A stretch of 64,000 nt of DNA, from positions 49,025,019 to 49,089,018 of the forward strand of contig JAVGWX010000008.1 in the NCBI GenBank assembly GCA_036924085.1. The letters are read 5' to 3'. Position numbers and translations under genes: made by a program. Numbering within the stretch: the first letter of the stretch is position 1; each line of letters begins with the position of its first letter. The notes beneath the pieces were generated by a model, which was not told where the DNA came from, did no database searches, and saw only the letters and a program-made list of their open reading frames with translations. This document shows, one piece after another, positions 11,918-21,965 of this stretch. Source of the DNA: Ariolimax columbianus (lineage: Eukaryota > Mollusca > Gastropoda > Stylommatophora > Arionidae).

Positions 11918-12397
11918 CAGCGGTTCTTAACCTTTTCCTTATTGCAAACCCCGTTTAATTATCTTTTGTTGTCCCCGACTCCTACGATATCCCATCTATG
12001 AAAATATTCGGGAATGAATTATCTGTGTGCTTTCACTAGCAAACAATTTCTACAATAGAAAATGTTATTGGTAATGTGTTGTTAATAAACACGAAATCAT
12101 AATTTTTAGATATCTGAGATCAAGGACGACAGTCCTGATGTGATATCTGGTCAACTGCCTTACCCGCTCAAAGTTCCACTGTGTCGTTTGGTTAATCGGC
12201 ATTTATCAAACTATGTGAACGTTGTCTAAATTAAATTAACCTCTGCTGTATTTATCCTTCTTTAAGTCTTTCTATTTGGTATATCTATTTTTATTTGAAA
12301 TGTAAAAGCTCATAACATTTATTCAAGCCTTCGGGGACCCCATGAGATGACTTCGCACACACTTAAGGGTTGACGGACCACAGGTTAAGAGCCTCTG
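11918..12397. mobile_element. hAT-type MITE in intron 3 (copy 1)
   Basis: Terminal inverted repeats: CAGCGGTTCTTAACC at the left and, read from the right end, CAGAGGCTCTTAACC (13 of 15 match). The flanks CTGTAGAT (11910-11917) and CTGTAGGC (12398-12405) fit a decayed 8-bp target duplication. The CAGNGG end and 8-bp duplication are hAT hallmarks. At 480 bp with no transposase it is non-autonomous. Confidence 0.8.
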
Positions 12398-12930
12398 CTG
12401 TAGGCTGTCAGAAATAAATCCGTCTACATGCACTCTATTACTCTCTCTGCCTCTTCCTGCATGTCCCCCATCATCCCTCCCTTCTGTTCACTCACTTATT
12501 CACCCATATAGTGTTTCTCTTTATTATTTTTCCACATCGTTCGTTGTTTCCTAGTGAGGAGGGCGATGTACTTTGTTTCACTACAAACAGCCGAGTGCAT
12601 CAGACTTCAGCACAAATTTTAAAATCTATTTACTTCCCATAAGGTCACGGTGTTGCTGTTTAATGAATCCAAACACAAACCAGTTTGGGTTGTGAGCTGT
12701 GTCCCTGACCATTTTTGTACGTTGACACCGAACATTGTTTTAACTTCCCATCTCCTTCGAGTCCAGAAGAAAGTACCCTTTCCATACATATCAACCACGT
12801 ATTGTATGTTTCTCTTTGAAACTACATTGTCCCTCTCTTAGAATGATATCACGCTTGGGGCGTTTCTAGCAACTGGGCTAAACTAGCTGTGGACTATCGC
12901 ATCCAAAATTCACCATGCGCCTACACCTAC

Positions 12931-13152
12931 CTGCACGTTGGCATTGAGGGTCACGGATGATGCCAGGTAAATGACTCCGATGTCGTTGGGGATGCCAGCG
13001 CCGTTGGAATTGTAGCTCTCGTGAATAACATAAGAGCTGACACCAACAGTCTGTTCGTATGCATTAAGTGCCTCGGACAAGTTCAAGGCTCCGACCTCGA
13101 CACGCATCCTGGAAGCTGTTTGACCTTGGAGACAGTGAGCGGTAGTCAGCAC
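12931..13152 (-). CDS. Protease copy 1, exon 3 (catalytic His and Asp)
   Basis: Seventy-four codons in phase 0 at both ends, between acceptor ATTTCAG and donor GTAGGT. The exon begins VLTTAHC with catalytic His67 and holds NDIGVIYLA with catalytic Asp118. Position 65 is Thr in this copy and Ala in copy 2; Ala is the usual residue in S1 proteases, though Thr is known in some. Confidence 0.92.
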
Positions 13153-14328
13153 CTGAAATATATTTTAAACTCTATTATTGCCCCACAGTGGAAGACATTC
13201 GGGTTGCCTCTTGATAACAATAACCTGCATTTGCCAGAGGACTCTCCAACTCATGCTATTGCACACCGTGCCATTCACTAAAGCCATAGTTCCGATGAGG
13301 GAAAAACAGCACTAGATTTGAGATTAAGATCAAGAAATTATACCCCATACTGACACAGAATATGGACGTCAGTGACTTTCAAGGCAGGAGCTCACATGTA
13401 TGACAACATGGTTATTCCAGACATGGTACATGGTTGCGAGGTATAATAATAAAACTAATGTTCGCGTAGGCGTCAAATGCCCGTTACGACTATCGACCAC
13501 TACCATGTCCAACTATCGAGGATTGTTCATGCGTAGTGTGTCGACCAAAATCCCAACAGATTGACAAGGTAAAGCCCAGTACTCCGCTGTCTCGGGATGA
13601 GAGCCGCGAGGGGTGTGTGTGTTCAATATTTGTGTCCGCTTTCCTTGTTTGTCCATGTCTGACTTCCTGTTTCTTCGCGTTCCGCCCCCGGGGTCTTTGG
13701 ATTGTGTCTACCTTCGGGTTAGCGTGACACTTGCTGTGCTGAGAATACGGTTTTGGGAGAGGCATGCTGTAAATTCCGGTGGAGGGGGGCAGAAAGTAGG
13801 CAGCTTCAGTCCAAGCAATAAGGCCCTTAAGTAGTGATAACCAGGCCTGAAAAATATTGTAAAGTAAAGCGGTACGCTCAATGCCAGCTTGGGCTGTTTT
13901 CTCGCGGTATAGTTGGGAGGTATAGAACCTAGGAAAAGCAGATCCAGTGAAGCTATGAGTTGCTCAAAGAGCAATGGAATGAAGAACTTGAATAGTATAT
14001 AAATAGACGGATTACAAAACACATAATTCATGCACCAAACCACATACAAGGACATTTTTAAATTAGGCAGACTGGCTGAGAATTTGGCGTGACAACAGAT
14101 GAACATTAAAAGTAGCGTCTAGGTGGTTCTGCTCCTTTTTAAACGTCTCCTCGGATGTTCATTAATGAGATGGAGAGATTGCACTAGTTAAGTCTTCAGT
14201 ACAACACATAAAAGACAGAAATGAGTATAAACAACATTTAACTAAGCTACCTGATAATAGAACACACTTCTTATGTCTGATTTAATGTGATTAGAGAAAG
14301 AAAGAAAATAACGACTTACACAGTAGTC

Positions 14329-14600
14329 AGAAGAAAAAGAAGAAGAAGAAGAAGAAAAAGAAGAAGACTAAGAAGAAGAACTAGAAATAAAAAAGAATAG
14401 GAAGAATAAGATAACGCGGAAGAAAAATAATAAAATGAAGAAGAAGAAAAAGAAGAAGAAAAATAAGAAGATGAACTAGAAAAAAAAGAAGAAGAGAAAG
14501 AAGCAGAGAAAGAAAAAGATATAGAGAAGATAAAAAGGAAGAAGAAGAAGAATTAGGAAAATATGAAACATTAGAGGAAGGATAAAAAGAAAAGAAGACG
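14329..14600. repeat. GAA-rich polypurine tract in intron 2 (copy 1)
   Basis: About 270 bp, nearly all A and G on the plus strand, built from AAGAAGAAG words. The transcribed strand of the protease reads it as polypyrimidine. Copy 2 is 12 bp longer. Confidence 0.88.
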
Positions 14601-15816
14601 TAGAGCTGGTTCTCTGCTGATCCTGAAATGTTCTAGTATACTTAGCTGAAAATGAATACCTGACGTACTGTTAAGGCAGCTCAAACCAGAACTCGTCATC
14701 AAATCGTTGATATAATGTACATGAGAGTTTCATCCCCGACCGCAGTGTCTAAAATGGTTTTTACTTTTACCTTTCTGTGACCTTGTTGATGTTGTTGTTC
14801 GAAGCTACTCGTTTCGAATGTCTTTAAAAGCGGGTTATATTGGTTCTTCTTTCATCCAGACGCGCACTTGAGAAGGCTCCTCCGAATGGTCACCCCTAAG
14901 GGGATTACAGTGCCGATCCCCACCTTGTAGACCAGACTGCTGGGATAGATACAATATGTTTTCAAGATCAGCATATTTCACGTGGTCATGATTACTCTTG
15001 TATCCCTATGTATAACCTTTAATCTATATATATAATTAGTATCCAGAAGATATGAACGATTGTCATTTTATATAAAATGATGTAGTAATGTGTTACCCAT
15101 AGGGACTCTTAAAGGTACGTAAGATAGGTATGCAGTACGCTTAGAAGACAAGGACCCGTCGCGATAACCGTCCATAAGCCCGATTACCTAACCAACTAAT
15201 GCGTGGGTGGCCATATGAAGGGGAGTAGAACCATGGCATAGATGGCTATATCCTGCTCTTGGGGGCGTGGTGGGAGGACATCCTTGACAACATAGGCCAC
15301 ATGTCAAAATAGTGCCAAACAGCGACGGTTTAGCTTGCCGATGTGTAAGTTCGCGTGGTTATAGTTCCTGGTTCGCATATGTTTTATCATTTTACATATT
15401 GGGATCTAGAAATGGTATGTCAATTTCCTTCACTATGAAGTATTGTACGTTCAGACATTAGCCTAACAAAACAAGATGCCTTTGAACTGACGCTGAAAGT
15501 TAAAGTGTGAAAGACGTAGTTTTGAGCGTTTGTTTTCTTTGTTATCTAACTACTTTTATAGGAGAAACGGATTCAATATACACGCTTGCGTATTATCGTG
15601 TTTAGCTGAGGTGTTTTAGCTTTAGCTGTTTTGTATTGTAGATTTTCATGTAATTTGTAAAATGTTCTCTACATGAAAGGGGTAGTATCAATGTTTTGTG
15701 TGTTACTGTCGGTAGAACCTGTTGAACATGTGAAATGCATGTAAATGTAAACAACTTGTTTGTCAAAATGGATTAGATTGTGAATACGTTTCGTGAACGT
15801 GTATATTGTAACTTAC

Positions 15817-15968
15817 CTTGTTCCTGACAATGAGCACAGCTCCGCAGATGTGATACCAACCACCATTTTGATTGACCTGGATGGAGGCCTGGTGATGGTG
15901 GGCGAACAGAGCGGCGGGCGTACCGTTCACGATACGTTTCTCTGGTCCTGGGGCTACCAGTGAGGAGG
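15817..15968 (-). CDS. Protease copy 1, exon 2 (propeptide, activation site, Cys42 strand)
   Basis: The acceptor TTCTCAAG precedes two bases that complete Ala11, then 50 codons follow. They include the activation peptide ending EKR, the mature N-terminus IVNG and the segment WYHICGAVLI, the usual S1 CGG-type strand with Ala replacing the second Gly. The exon ends in phase 0 at AAG|GTAAGT and joins exon 3 to give RNK-VLTTAHC. Confidence 0.9.
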
Positions 15969-16769
15969 CTTGAGAAGAGATACAGAAGGTCAATCTTTTT
16001 TTGTATTCTTTGATTGTATTTGGGATATGCTTTGTGGCAACGTCATATGACAGTGATTTGGTCAGGGCTTTGTAATTCTTTAGAGATGACGTAGGCTTCT
16101 TATCTTATATAGAGAAAATAGATTTGTTAATTTTTAGACAGGAGAGAGGTTTGTTCTATAATAGAGGGTAAATATATTTGTTAATTAATAAAGGAGAGAG
16201 AGGTTTGTTCTCTTACAGAGAAGAAAAAAGTTAGTTAAATTATAGAGAAGAAAACTGTTTTTTAATTTGTATTTAGAGGTGGGAGAGGGGGAATCGGGAT
16301 AGGGGAACTGCAAAAATAATGTCTCAAATAACAACACTTCTACTTCTCATGTATCAGACGTTCCATTTATGTCCCTTTATATTTTTTACAGGCATATGAA
16401 GAAAATATGTCGCGTTTCATGGAAACAAATAGAAGTCATGGAAAAACTAGGACTGGAAAGAGAACTATTGAAAAACATTCAGAGTCGACCAATCGTTCAT
16501 TTTGAAAAAAGTCAAATATATAGCACTCATGTGAAAACCATAGGAGAGGTAAAGGCAATCGAGCAGTACGTAGGCAACATTACAAGTGGGAGGGTAACAT
16601 CAAACGATGGATGAACAACAGTCTGTGTGTACCCCCAGGACAAGAGATGGAGAATGTTGCAGATCAATTGCAGTTAACTTTAATTCTGGTGACGGCACTT
16701 GAGATGGATTCAATTGAATATACGTTTAAGAAAGAGTCGGGTGATTGTTGATTGTAGAATAAAAGTGAC

Positions 16770-16988
16770 AGTTCAAAATTAAATATTATGAAATATTTAC
16801 TTAGTCAGAAAGTGGTGAGTGTTTGGAATGCATTGCCAAGGGATGTGGTTGAGGCAGGGTTAGTTCAAAAATAAATTGGATACTTTCAATTACTTTTAGC
16901 GTTTGTGGAGTGGAATAAACTGGTTGTATTTATACTCTGTAGAACCTTCTAAACCAGTATAATGAAGTTAAATTAAGTTAAGTTAAAT
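16770..16988 (+). mobile_element. CR1-like LINE 3' end in intron 1 (copy 1), next to exon 1 donor
   Basis: Reads the end of the LINE coding region (the AWNALP-like part, GTTTGGAATGCATTGCC), the GTATTTATACTC..CCAGTAT 3' UTR and a decayed GTTAAGTTAA tail. The tail ends about 10 bp from the exon 1 splice donor at 17001. Opposite strand to the protease. Confidence 0.82.
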
Positions 16989-17001
16989 AAATACAACTTA
17001 C

Positions 17002-17032
17002 CCAGAAGGCAAACAAATACGATTAACTTCAT
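17002..17032 (-). CDS. Protease copy 1, exon 1 (start codon and signal peptide)
   Basis: ATG at 17032-17030 opens ten codons, MKLIVFVCLL, a typical hydrophobic signal peptide start. The exon ends one base into codon 11, before a strong donor GTAAGT. A TATA box lies about 90 bp upstream. I chose this start because it is the only short signal-like coding piece that joins exon 2 in phase (G plus CC gives Ala11). Confidence 0.85.
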
Positions 17033-17121
17033 AATGACAATGAGTGTCTCATCGACTGTGACTCTGAGACGGCTGATCTGAGATCTGTTGACAACGGTGA
17101 TGATGTTGGCTTACAGTCCGT

Positions 17122-17130
17122 CCTTTTATA
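17122..17130 (-). promoter_or_regulatory. TATA box of protease copy 1
   Basis: TATAAAAGG on the minus strand, 90 bp upstream of the exon 1 ATG. With transcription starting about 30 bp downstream, the 5' leader would be about 60 nt. The same box is present before copy 2. A purine-rich tract begins about 400 bp further upstream. Confidence 0.75.
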
Positions 17131-17527
17131 CACTATTGCCAACAGCATCATTAAGTCCTGCATGTACTTTCAGAATGTCCTAATCACTTAGAGAAATGCT
17201 AACTTAACCATTGACCGCGAACTGCTATGTTCTGGGACCTTGTATCGGAGCCAAGATACTGAATTTTGGTATTCGCCAATGAGATCGATAGTCCCATATT
17301 TTAGGTGTACTACCAAGATACTCAAGAGACTGTTGCGGCGCTGGGCTATCCGGGCTTATCGGGACTATGTCATCCGCGTGGACGAGGTCAGTGATGCACG
17401 TTTGGTCAATAGTGGTTCTATGGTGTTGAGAGGTGAGGCGGTCCAGGAATCATTCGGCAGCATAACAGAAGAGATCAGAAGCAATGACGTAGTCCTGTCT
17501 AACCGCGGTAGATGTTGGGAATCTTTC

Positions 17528-17793
17528 AGAGAGAGAGAGAGAGAGAGAAGGAGAGAGAGGGAGAGAGAGAGAGGGAGAGAGATAGGGAGAGGGAGAGAGA
17601 GGAAGAGAGAGGGAGAGGAAGAAAGAGAGAGAGAGAAAGGGAGAGAGAGAGAGAGGGCGAGAGAGAGAGGGAGAGAGAGGAAGAGAGAGGAAGAGAAGGA
17701 GAGTGAGAGGGAGAGAGAGAGAGAGAGAGGGAGAGAGAGAGAGACGGAGAGAGAGAGGGAGAGAGAGAGAGAGAGGGAGAGAGATAGAAAGAG
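17528..17793. repeat. GA-rich tract upstream of protease copy 1
   Basis: About 265 bp of mostly GA/GGA words, starting about 400 bp upstream of the TATA box. Frames across it give Arg-Glu or Leu-Ser repeats that I do not count as proteins. Copy 2 is 30 bp shorter. Confidence 0.9.
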
Positions 17794-17869
17794 TTCTCCC
17801 GCGACGAATTCTGGCACCGGTATTTGTAGACAACGCTTTAATTAATCAAACCTAGAAGCGGAGCAGGAG

Positions 17870-19876
17870 TTCTGATGCCTTGCATGGCTTTCCACAAGAG
17901 ATGCACGCACTTATATCCAAGCGGACAACACAGACACGAAATAGACCACATTCTATCCAACTTCAAAACCATCAGAAAATCAGCCCCAAAATAAAACCGC
18001 CCACCACCAAACCATAATAATAATAGAATATCACAAGCTTCCCGGGCATTATTGGAAGAGAGGCACATAATGGATCTCAACAATGCAGCTTTCAATGCCT
18101 TCATCTCACTCTGCCGTCAAAAACTCAAAGAAGAGTTTGCCCGCCAGCACCTCTTTGCATCGGTATAGCCACTATGTAGCGTAAAGCTATCTTCTCAGCA
18201 CATCTCCGAGCACCACCATGCCAGTCCCTGCCTGAAAGCGCCTGGTGGGTCCCGAACTACATCTAGACTAGACATGGAGAAGATCATCAATGAGTATTAC
18301 ACCGATTTATTCAGGTAATCTGACCTTCCACCCATCACACCCCACTTTCACCCCTTTCCAAACTTCCTACCCTAAAAAATGAGCCACGCCCTTGAGAGTG
18401 GCCGCCTAAGAAATCACTCGATGTAGATAACATCACTGCAGATGACCTCAAAGCGTGTGGACTACCATTCCATCCAGCCCTAGGACCGATACCTTCAGTC
18501 TCTGGTAACTCCAACACAATACGTGTCTGCATAGAAAAGGAGACGATGAACGCATTGGAAACTCCCGCCTGTCCCGGCCAACTCTAAACAAAATGTATAC
18601 TGGCCTGTCCCGGTGAACTCTATACTAAATGTATACTGTCCTGTCTCGGCCAACTCTATACTAAATGTATACTGGCCTGTCCCGGTGAACTCTATACTAA
18701 ATGTATACTGTCCTGTCCCGGTCAACTCTCTACTAAATGTATACTGGCCTGTCCCGGTCAACTCTATACTAAATGTATACTGGCCTGTCCCGGTGAACTC
18801 TATACTAAATGTATACTGTCCTGTCCCGGTCAACTCTATACTAAATGTATACTGGCCTGTCCCGGTCAACTCTATACTAAATGTATACTGTCCTGTCCCG
18901 GTCAACTCTATACTAAATGTATACTCGCCTATCCCGATCACCTATATACTAAATGTATACTCGCCTGTCCTGGTCACCTCTATACTAAATGTATACTCGC
19001 CTGTCCCTGGCACCTCTTTACTAAATGTATACTTGCTAGGATGCGTCACCTTCTCCAAGCTACCCACCGATGAACCACATCTCAATCTGCTGTCGTCTAA
19101 TTGAAACACACAGAGAGAATCAAACTCCTTTAATCGTCACCTATTATCGATTATAAGAAAGCATTCGGCTCTGTACAGCCACGTTTCGTCTGCCACTCGC
19201 TGCTGGACCAAGGCATTATTTCTGACTATGTCAAAATCCTTGCTAACTACTATTGAAGAAAGTACGAAAACCTGTCCCCACTTTCAAAAGTCGTTAATAG
19301 AATCCGTCCAGAAAGGTGTTTGTCAGGGGGATCCTATCGCATCAGGATGATTTAGTGCTCATCACAGAAACAAAGACCTCAACCAGATGGTAGCTATGGT
19401 TAATAAAGTAGGGAGAAAAACTGGCCTCGAGGGTGAACACCTTCAATACAAAACGTCACGCGTAACCGCTTCGCTAACGATGACCCAATCATCATCGATG
19501 GCGAGGACCTGGAGGACGTGGAGCAGCGTATGAGCTGCAGTGGTCAGCGACCCATAGCTGACTGCTAGCCTCAGGGCCAGCGAACCAGGGCTGCCAATAC
19601 CCTTCTACACCTCCACGCGGTGATCCTGGATAACAGGCTGCAGCAGGGCAGACTGGCTAAGGAGAAGGGATCGAAGAGGGAATGCTAACCCAGTACTCAA
19701 AAAATGCTTGCTGAAGTCGGATGTGTTGGACCGAAATTTGCAAATATCGCAGTCAAGCTATCAACTACGACACAACGGAATCCGTTCTCTGAACTGCATT
19801 CTGCTACTTAAGCCCTTTCAGGGTTTGGTAGCGGGAGATTGAGAACGAACGAAGAGGAAGAAGAAGAATAAGAAGA
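17870..19876 (+). mobile_element. RTE-like LINE relic, split by a minisatellite
   Basis: Pieces of an endonuclease end (RHEIDHILSNFKTI), a linker with FISLCRQKLKEEFARQHL and MEKIINEYYTDLF, then beyond the 36-bp array an RT palm relic (IDYKKAFGSVQPRF, SLLDQGIISDYVKILANYY, FANDDPIIIDGEDLEDVEQRM, where FADD has become FAND). It may end with a GAA-rich tail at 19853-19876. Many stops and shifts. The order matches RTE-type LINEs. Repeated in the right copy. Confidence 0.72.
18564..19032. repeat. 36-bp minisatellite, about 13 units
   Basis: Unit CTCTATACTAAATGTATACT plus GGCCTGTCCCGGTCAA, with an alternating TGTCC/TGGCC variant. Unit length is a multiple of 3, so one frame per strand stays open (12-residue repeats NSILNVYWPVPV and TGTGQYTFSIEL). 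It lies inside the RTE-like relic between endonuclease/linker and RT palm. Confidence 0.92.
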
Positions 19877-19879
19877 ACA

Positions 19880-21965
19880 TGCAAGCGACCTAAATTCAGA
19901 ATTAACAACATGTTGTCGCTCGGGCTGGGCAGCTTTCTGGTGGCACTGCTTTCCCCACTGAAATACCCCATGTGTCCTATGACGTTTACACCAAGCGGGT
20001 AAGAGCCGCTATTTGATCTAGCCACGGAAAGGAAACCACGGTAGACAAACCAACCTACTGCCTTGGAGGTACTATCGGGAGATGGAAAGGCTATGGAAGA
20101 CAACCCAAAACAGAAAACCCAACCCGAACTGCCGAAGACGGAGTGTGTCAGCTACGGCGCAGGGACCGGGAAAAATCAGGACACACACGCACCAACAGGA
20201 TATGGTCAAGCGACAGTCTACCCTATCGTCATGGTGTCGCTCCTACAGGGGGAGGCAGAATAGTGGGGCTGATCAACAAACTTGGAACCTGAAAGTGGTA
20301 CAATGGAATGCAGAGGGCGTGAGAAACAAAAAACCCGAACTCGGAACTGCAAGAATTTCTCAAAGAAAACGATATAGACATTATGTGTATTCAGGAAACA
20401 CACCTAATAGAAACTCAAAATTGTTAATCCGAAGATATGAATGTTTCCGTCAAGATAGGGAAAAAAGAACTAAAGGAGGAATAATAACACTAGTAAAAGA
20501 CTCTTTACCAGCAGTTGAAACAAAATAGATCTGGACCAGATGAATTTATTATTTTTTTATGAGTTGTGAGCCGTGTCACCTAACCACTAGGCCACGCCGT
20601 CCCCTCCAGATGAATTAAAATACATCACATGAGACTCAATGATAACAAACTGCTATAGTCCACCGGCCACAGCTCTGGCAATATACAAAGTCAAAATTGA
20701 AGAGTCGAGACACCTCATAGTGGGAGATTTTAACAGTCACACCCCAAACTGGGGCTACAAAACAATGGACCAGAGAGACGGGGGGTAGAAGATTAGATGA
20801 TGGAAAACGAAGTCATCTTAATAAATAGGCCAGACGATAGGCACACATATTACTCTAGAATATGGAAAAAAAATGAGTACTCCTGACCTTGCGATGGCAA
20901 CGGACGACCTTCACCGGCTAACAGCAAGAACAGTCAACAGCCAACTGGATGGAAGCGACCATGTCCCAATCACTTTAGAAATATGTAATATGGGACAAAC
21001 AGAGATAACAGATATGCACCCACGCTGGAATTTCAAAGGAGCAAACTGGATTCTATTTAGAGAAAATGTAAATAAACTCTGTGAAAATATATCCCATGCC
21101 AAAAATTTAAATAAAAATGTTACCATCATGACGGAGGCTATCATCCAGGCAGTAAATTAATCAAATCCATGTGGAAAACGGAAAACCTATAAACCCTATT
21201 GGAGCAATAAACTAGGCAAAATGCACAAAGAACTAAGTGAGAAAAGAGATACCATGAAAAAACATCCTTCACCAGATAAAAACAGGGAAACAGAGCAAAA
21301 TTAAAAACACATTCATAGAGTCAAAGAAGGGTCAGATCCAAAGAAATTGGCAGGAAAAGACTGAAAGCCTAAGCATGGAAAGAGGTACAAGTAATTTCTG
21401 GAAGCCGATAAGAGCATTAAATGAAGAAACCAGAGGGAGCCATGGGAGGACAGTCATTAAGGAAAATGAGAAACATCATACAGGGAAAATGGCAGCAAAC
21501 ATCCTGGCTGAGTTTTTCAGAGAGGAGCGTACTACAACATTGACATGAGAACGCAAACTAGAGGTCAGAAAAGAGATAAAAGAGAACCTGAAGACACAGA
21601 ATGCGGATCCCTGAATGAAGGCATCATTCAAAATAGTAGAGATAAATACTGCTATTCAGAAACTGAAAAACAAGAAAGCTCAAGGAAAAGATGGCATCAC
21701 ATGATTAAAAACCTAGATCAAGGGTCAAGAAGAAAACTCATGAAAATCTGTAATCAATAATGGAGCACGGGTAGGATCCCAGACCTGTGGCGGGAGGCTA
21801 ACATTATCCCAATCAGAAAACCAAAACAGGTGAAGACAAGCAAGGAAAGCTATAGGACAAAAAGCCTGCTCAGCTGTGTTGGAAAAGTCATGGAAAAAAG
21901 GTAAATGCAAGACTATAAAACATCTGGAAAATAAACCAGCTCCTACTCAATTCAATGCTATGATA
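19880..21965 (+). mobile_element. LINE 5' half: AP endonuclease and start of RT (unit A, left copy)
   Basis: AP-type endonuclease blocks in order: VVQWNAEGVRNKK (about 20300), IMCIQETHL (20380, another frame), LIVGDFNSHTPNWGYK (20710), TPDLAMA, then SDHVPITLEI (20960). RT fingers follow (KKAQGKDGITHD, WREANIIPIRKPKQ, SLLSCVGKVMEK) and end near 21960. Frames break at a run of A before ATGAGTACTCC and at TAA 21158-21160. It could be the 5' part of the same family as the RNase H LINE fragments, which I cannot prove because the parts do not overlap. Confidence 0.78.
20547..20605 (-). mobile_element. tRNA-half SINE insertion with 11-bp target duplication
   Basis: A 59-bp insert interrupts the LINE endonuclease and is flanked by CCAGATGAATT at 20536-20546 and 20606-20616. 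On the minus strand it starts AGGGGACGGCGTGGCCTAGT and holds a pol III A-box-like TGGCCTAGTGG. It ends in an A-rich tail ATAAAAAAATAATAA. The B box is absent, so it is half a tRNA-derived SINE or a retroposed tRNA 5' half. Confidence 0.78.

Larger units (their letters stand above)
6163..17032 (-). pseudogene. Chymotrypsin-like S1 serine protease, copy 1, six exons, in-frame stop in exon 4
   Basis: Six exons join in phase with GT..AG introns (exons 17032-17002, 15968-15817, 13152-12931, 10206-10005, 8056-7940, 6224-6163). The 261-codon product has a signal peptide starting MKLIVFVCLL, a short propeptide and an activation site EKR|IVNG after Arg22. The triad is His67 (TTAHC), Asp118 (NDIGV) and Ser216 (GDSGGP). 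Cysteines fit the S1 pairs 52-68, 151-222, 182-197 and 212-240. Ser210, six residues before the catalytic serine, predicts a chymotrypsin-type S1 pocket. S1 enzymes of this kind are secreted digestive proteases. Codon 189 is TAG (10045-10047), which would remove Ser216, so I call a pseudogene or null allele. Length is normal for the family. Other oddities are Glu instead of Gly in the usual GWG motif (TEWGQ) and Thr65 instead of the usual Ala before His67. Fold assignment is certain; function of this copy is doubtful. Confidence 0.9.

Noticed and set aside
13490..14106. Several overlapping ORFs in intron 2
   Set aside because: They overlap on both strands, lie inside an intron and have no recognisable domains.
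17240..17845. 201-codon ORF ending in Arg-Glu repeats
   Set aside because: Half of it is the GA tract. The first 95 codons match no family I know and the reverse frame is equally open.
18495..19104. Repeat proteins of 148 and 163 codons
   Set aside because: Both come from a 36-bp minisatellite within a decayed LINE and have no signal or domain.
20547..20605. tRNA gene
   Set aside because: An A-box-like word is present but there is no B box, T arm or acceptor pairing. Target duplications show a retroposon.
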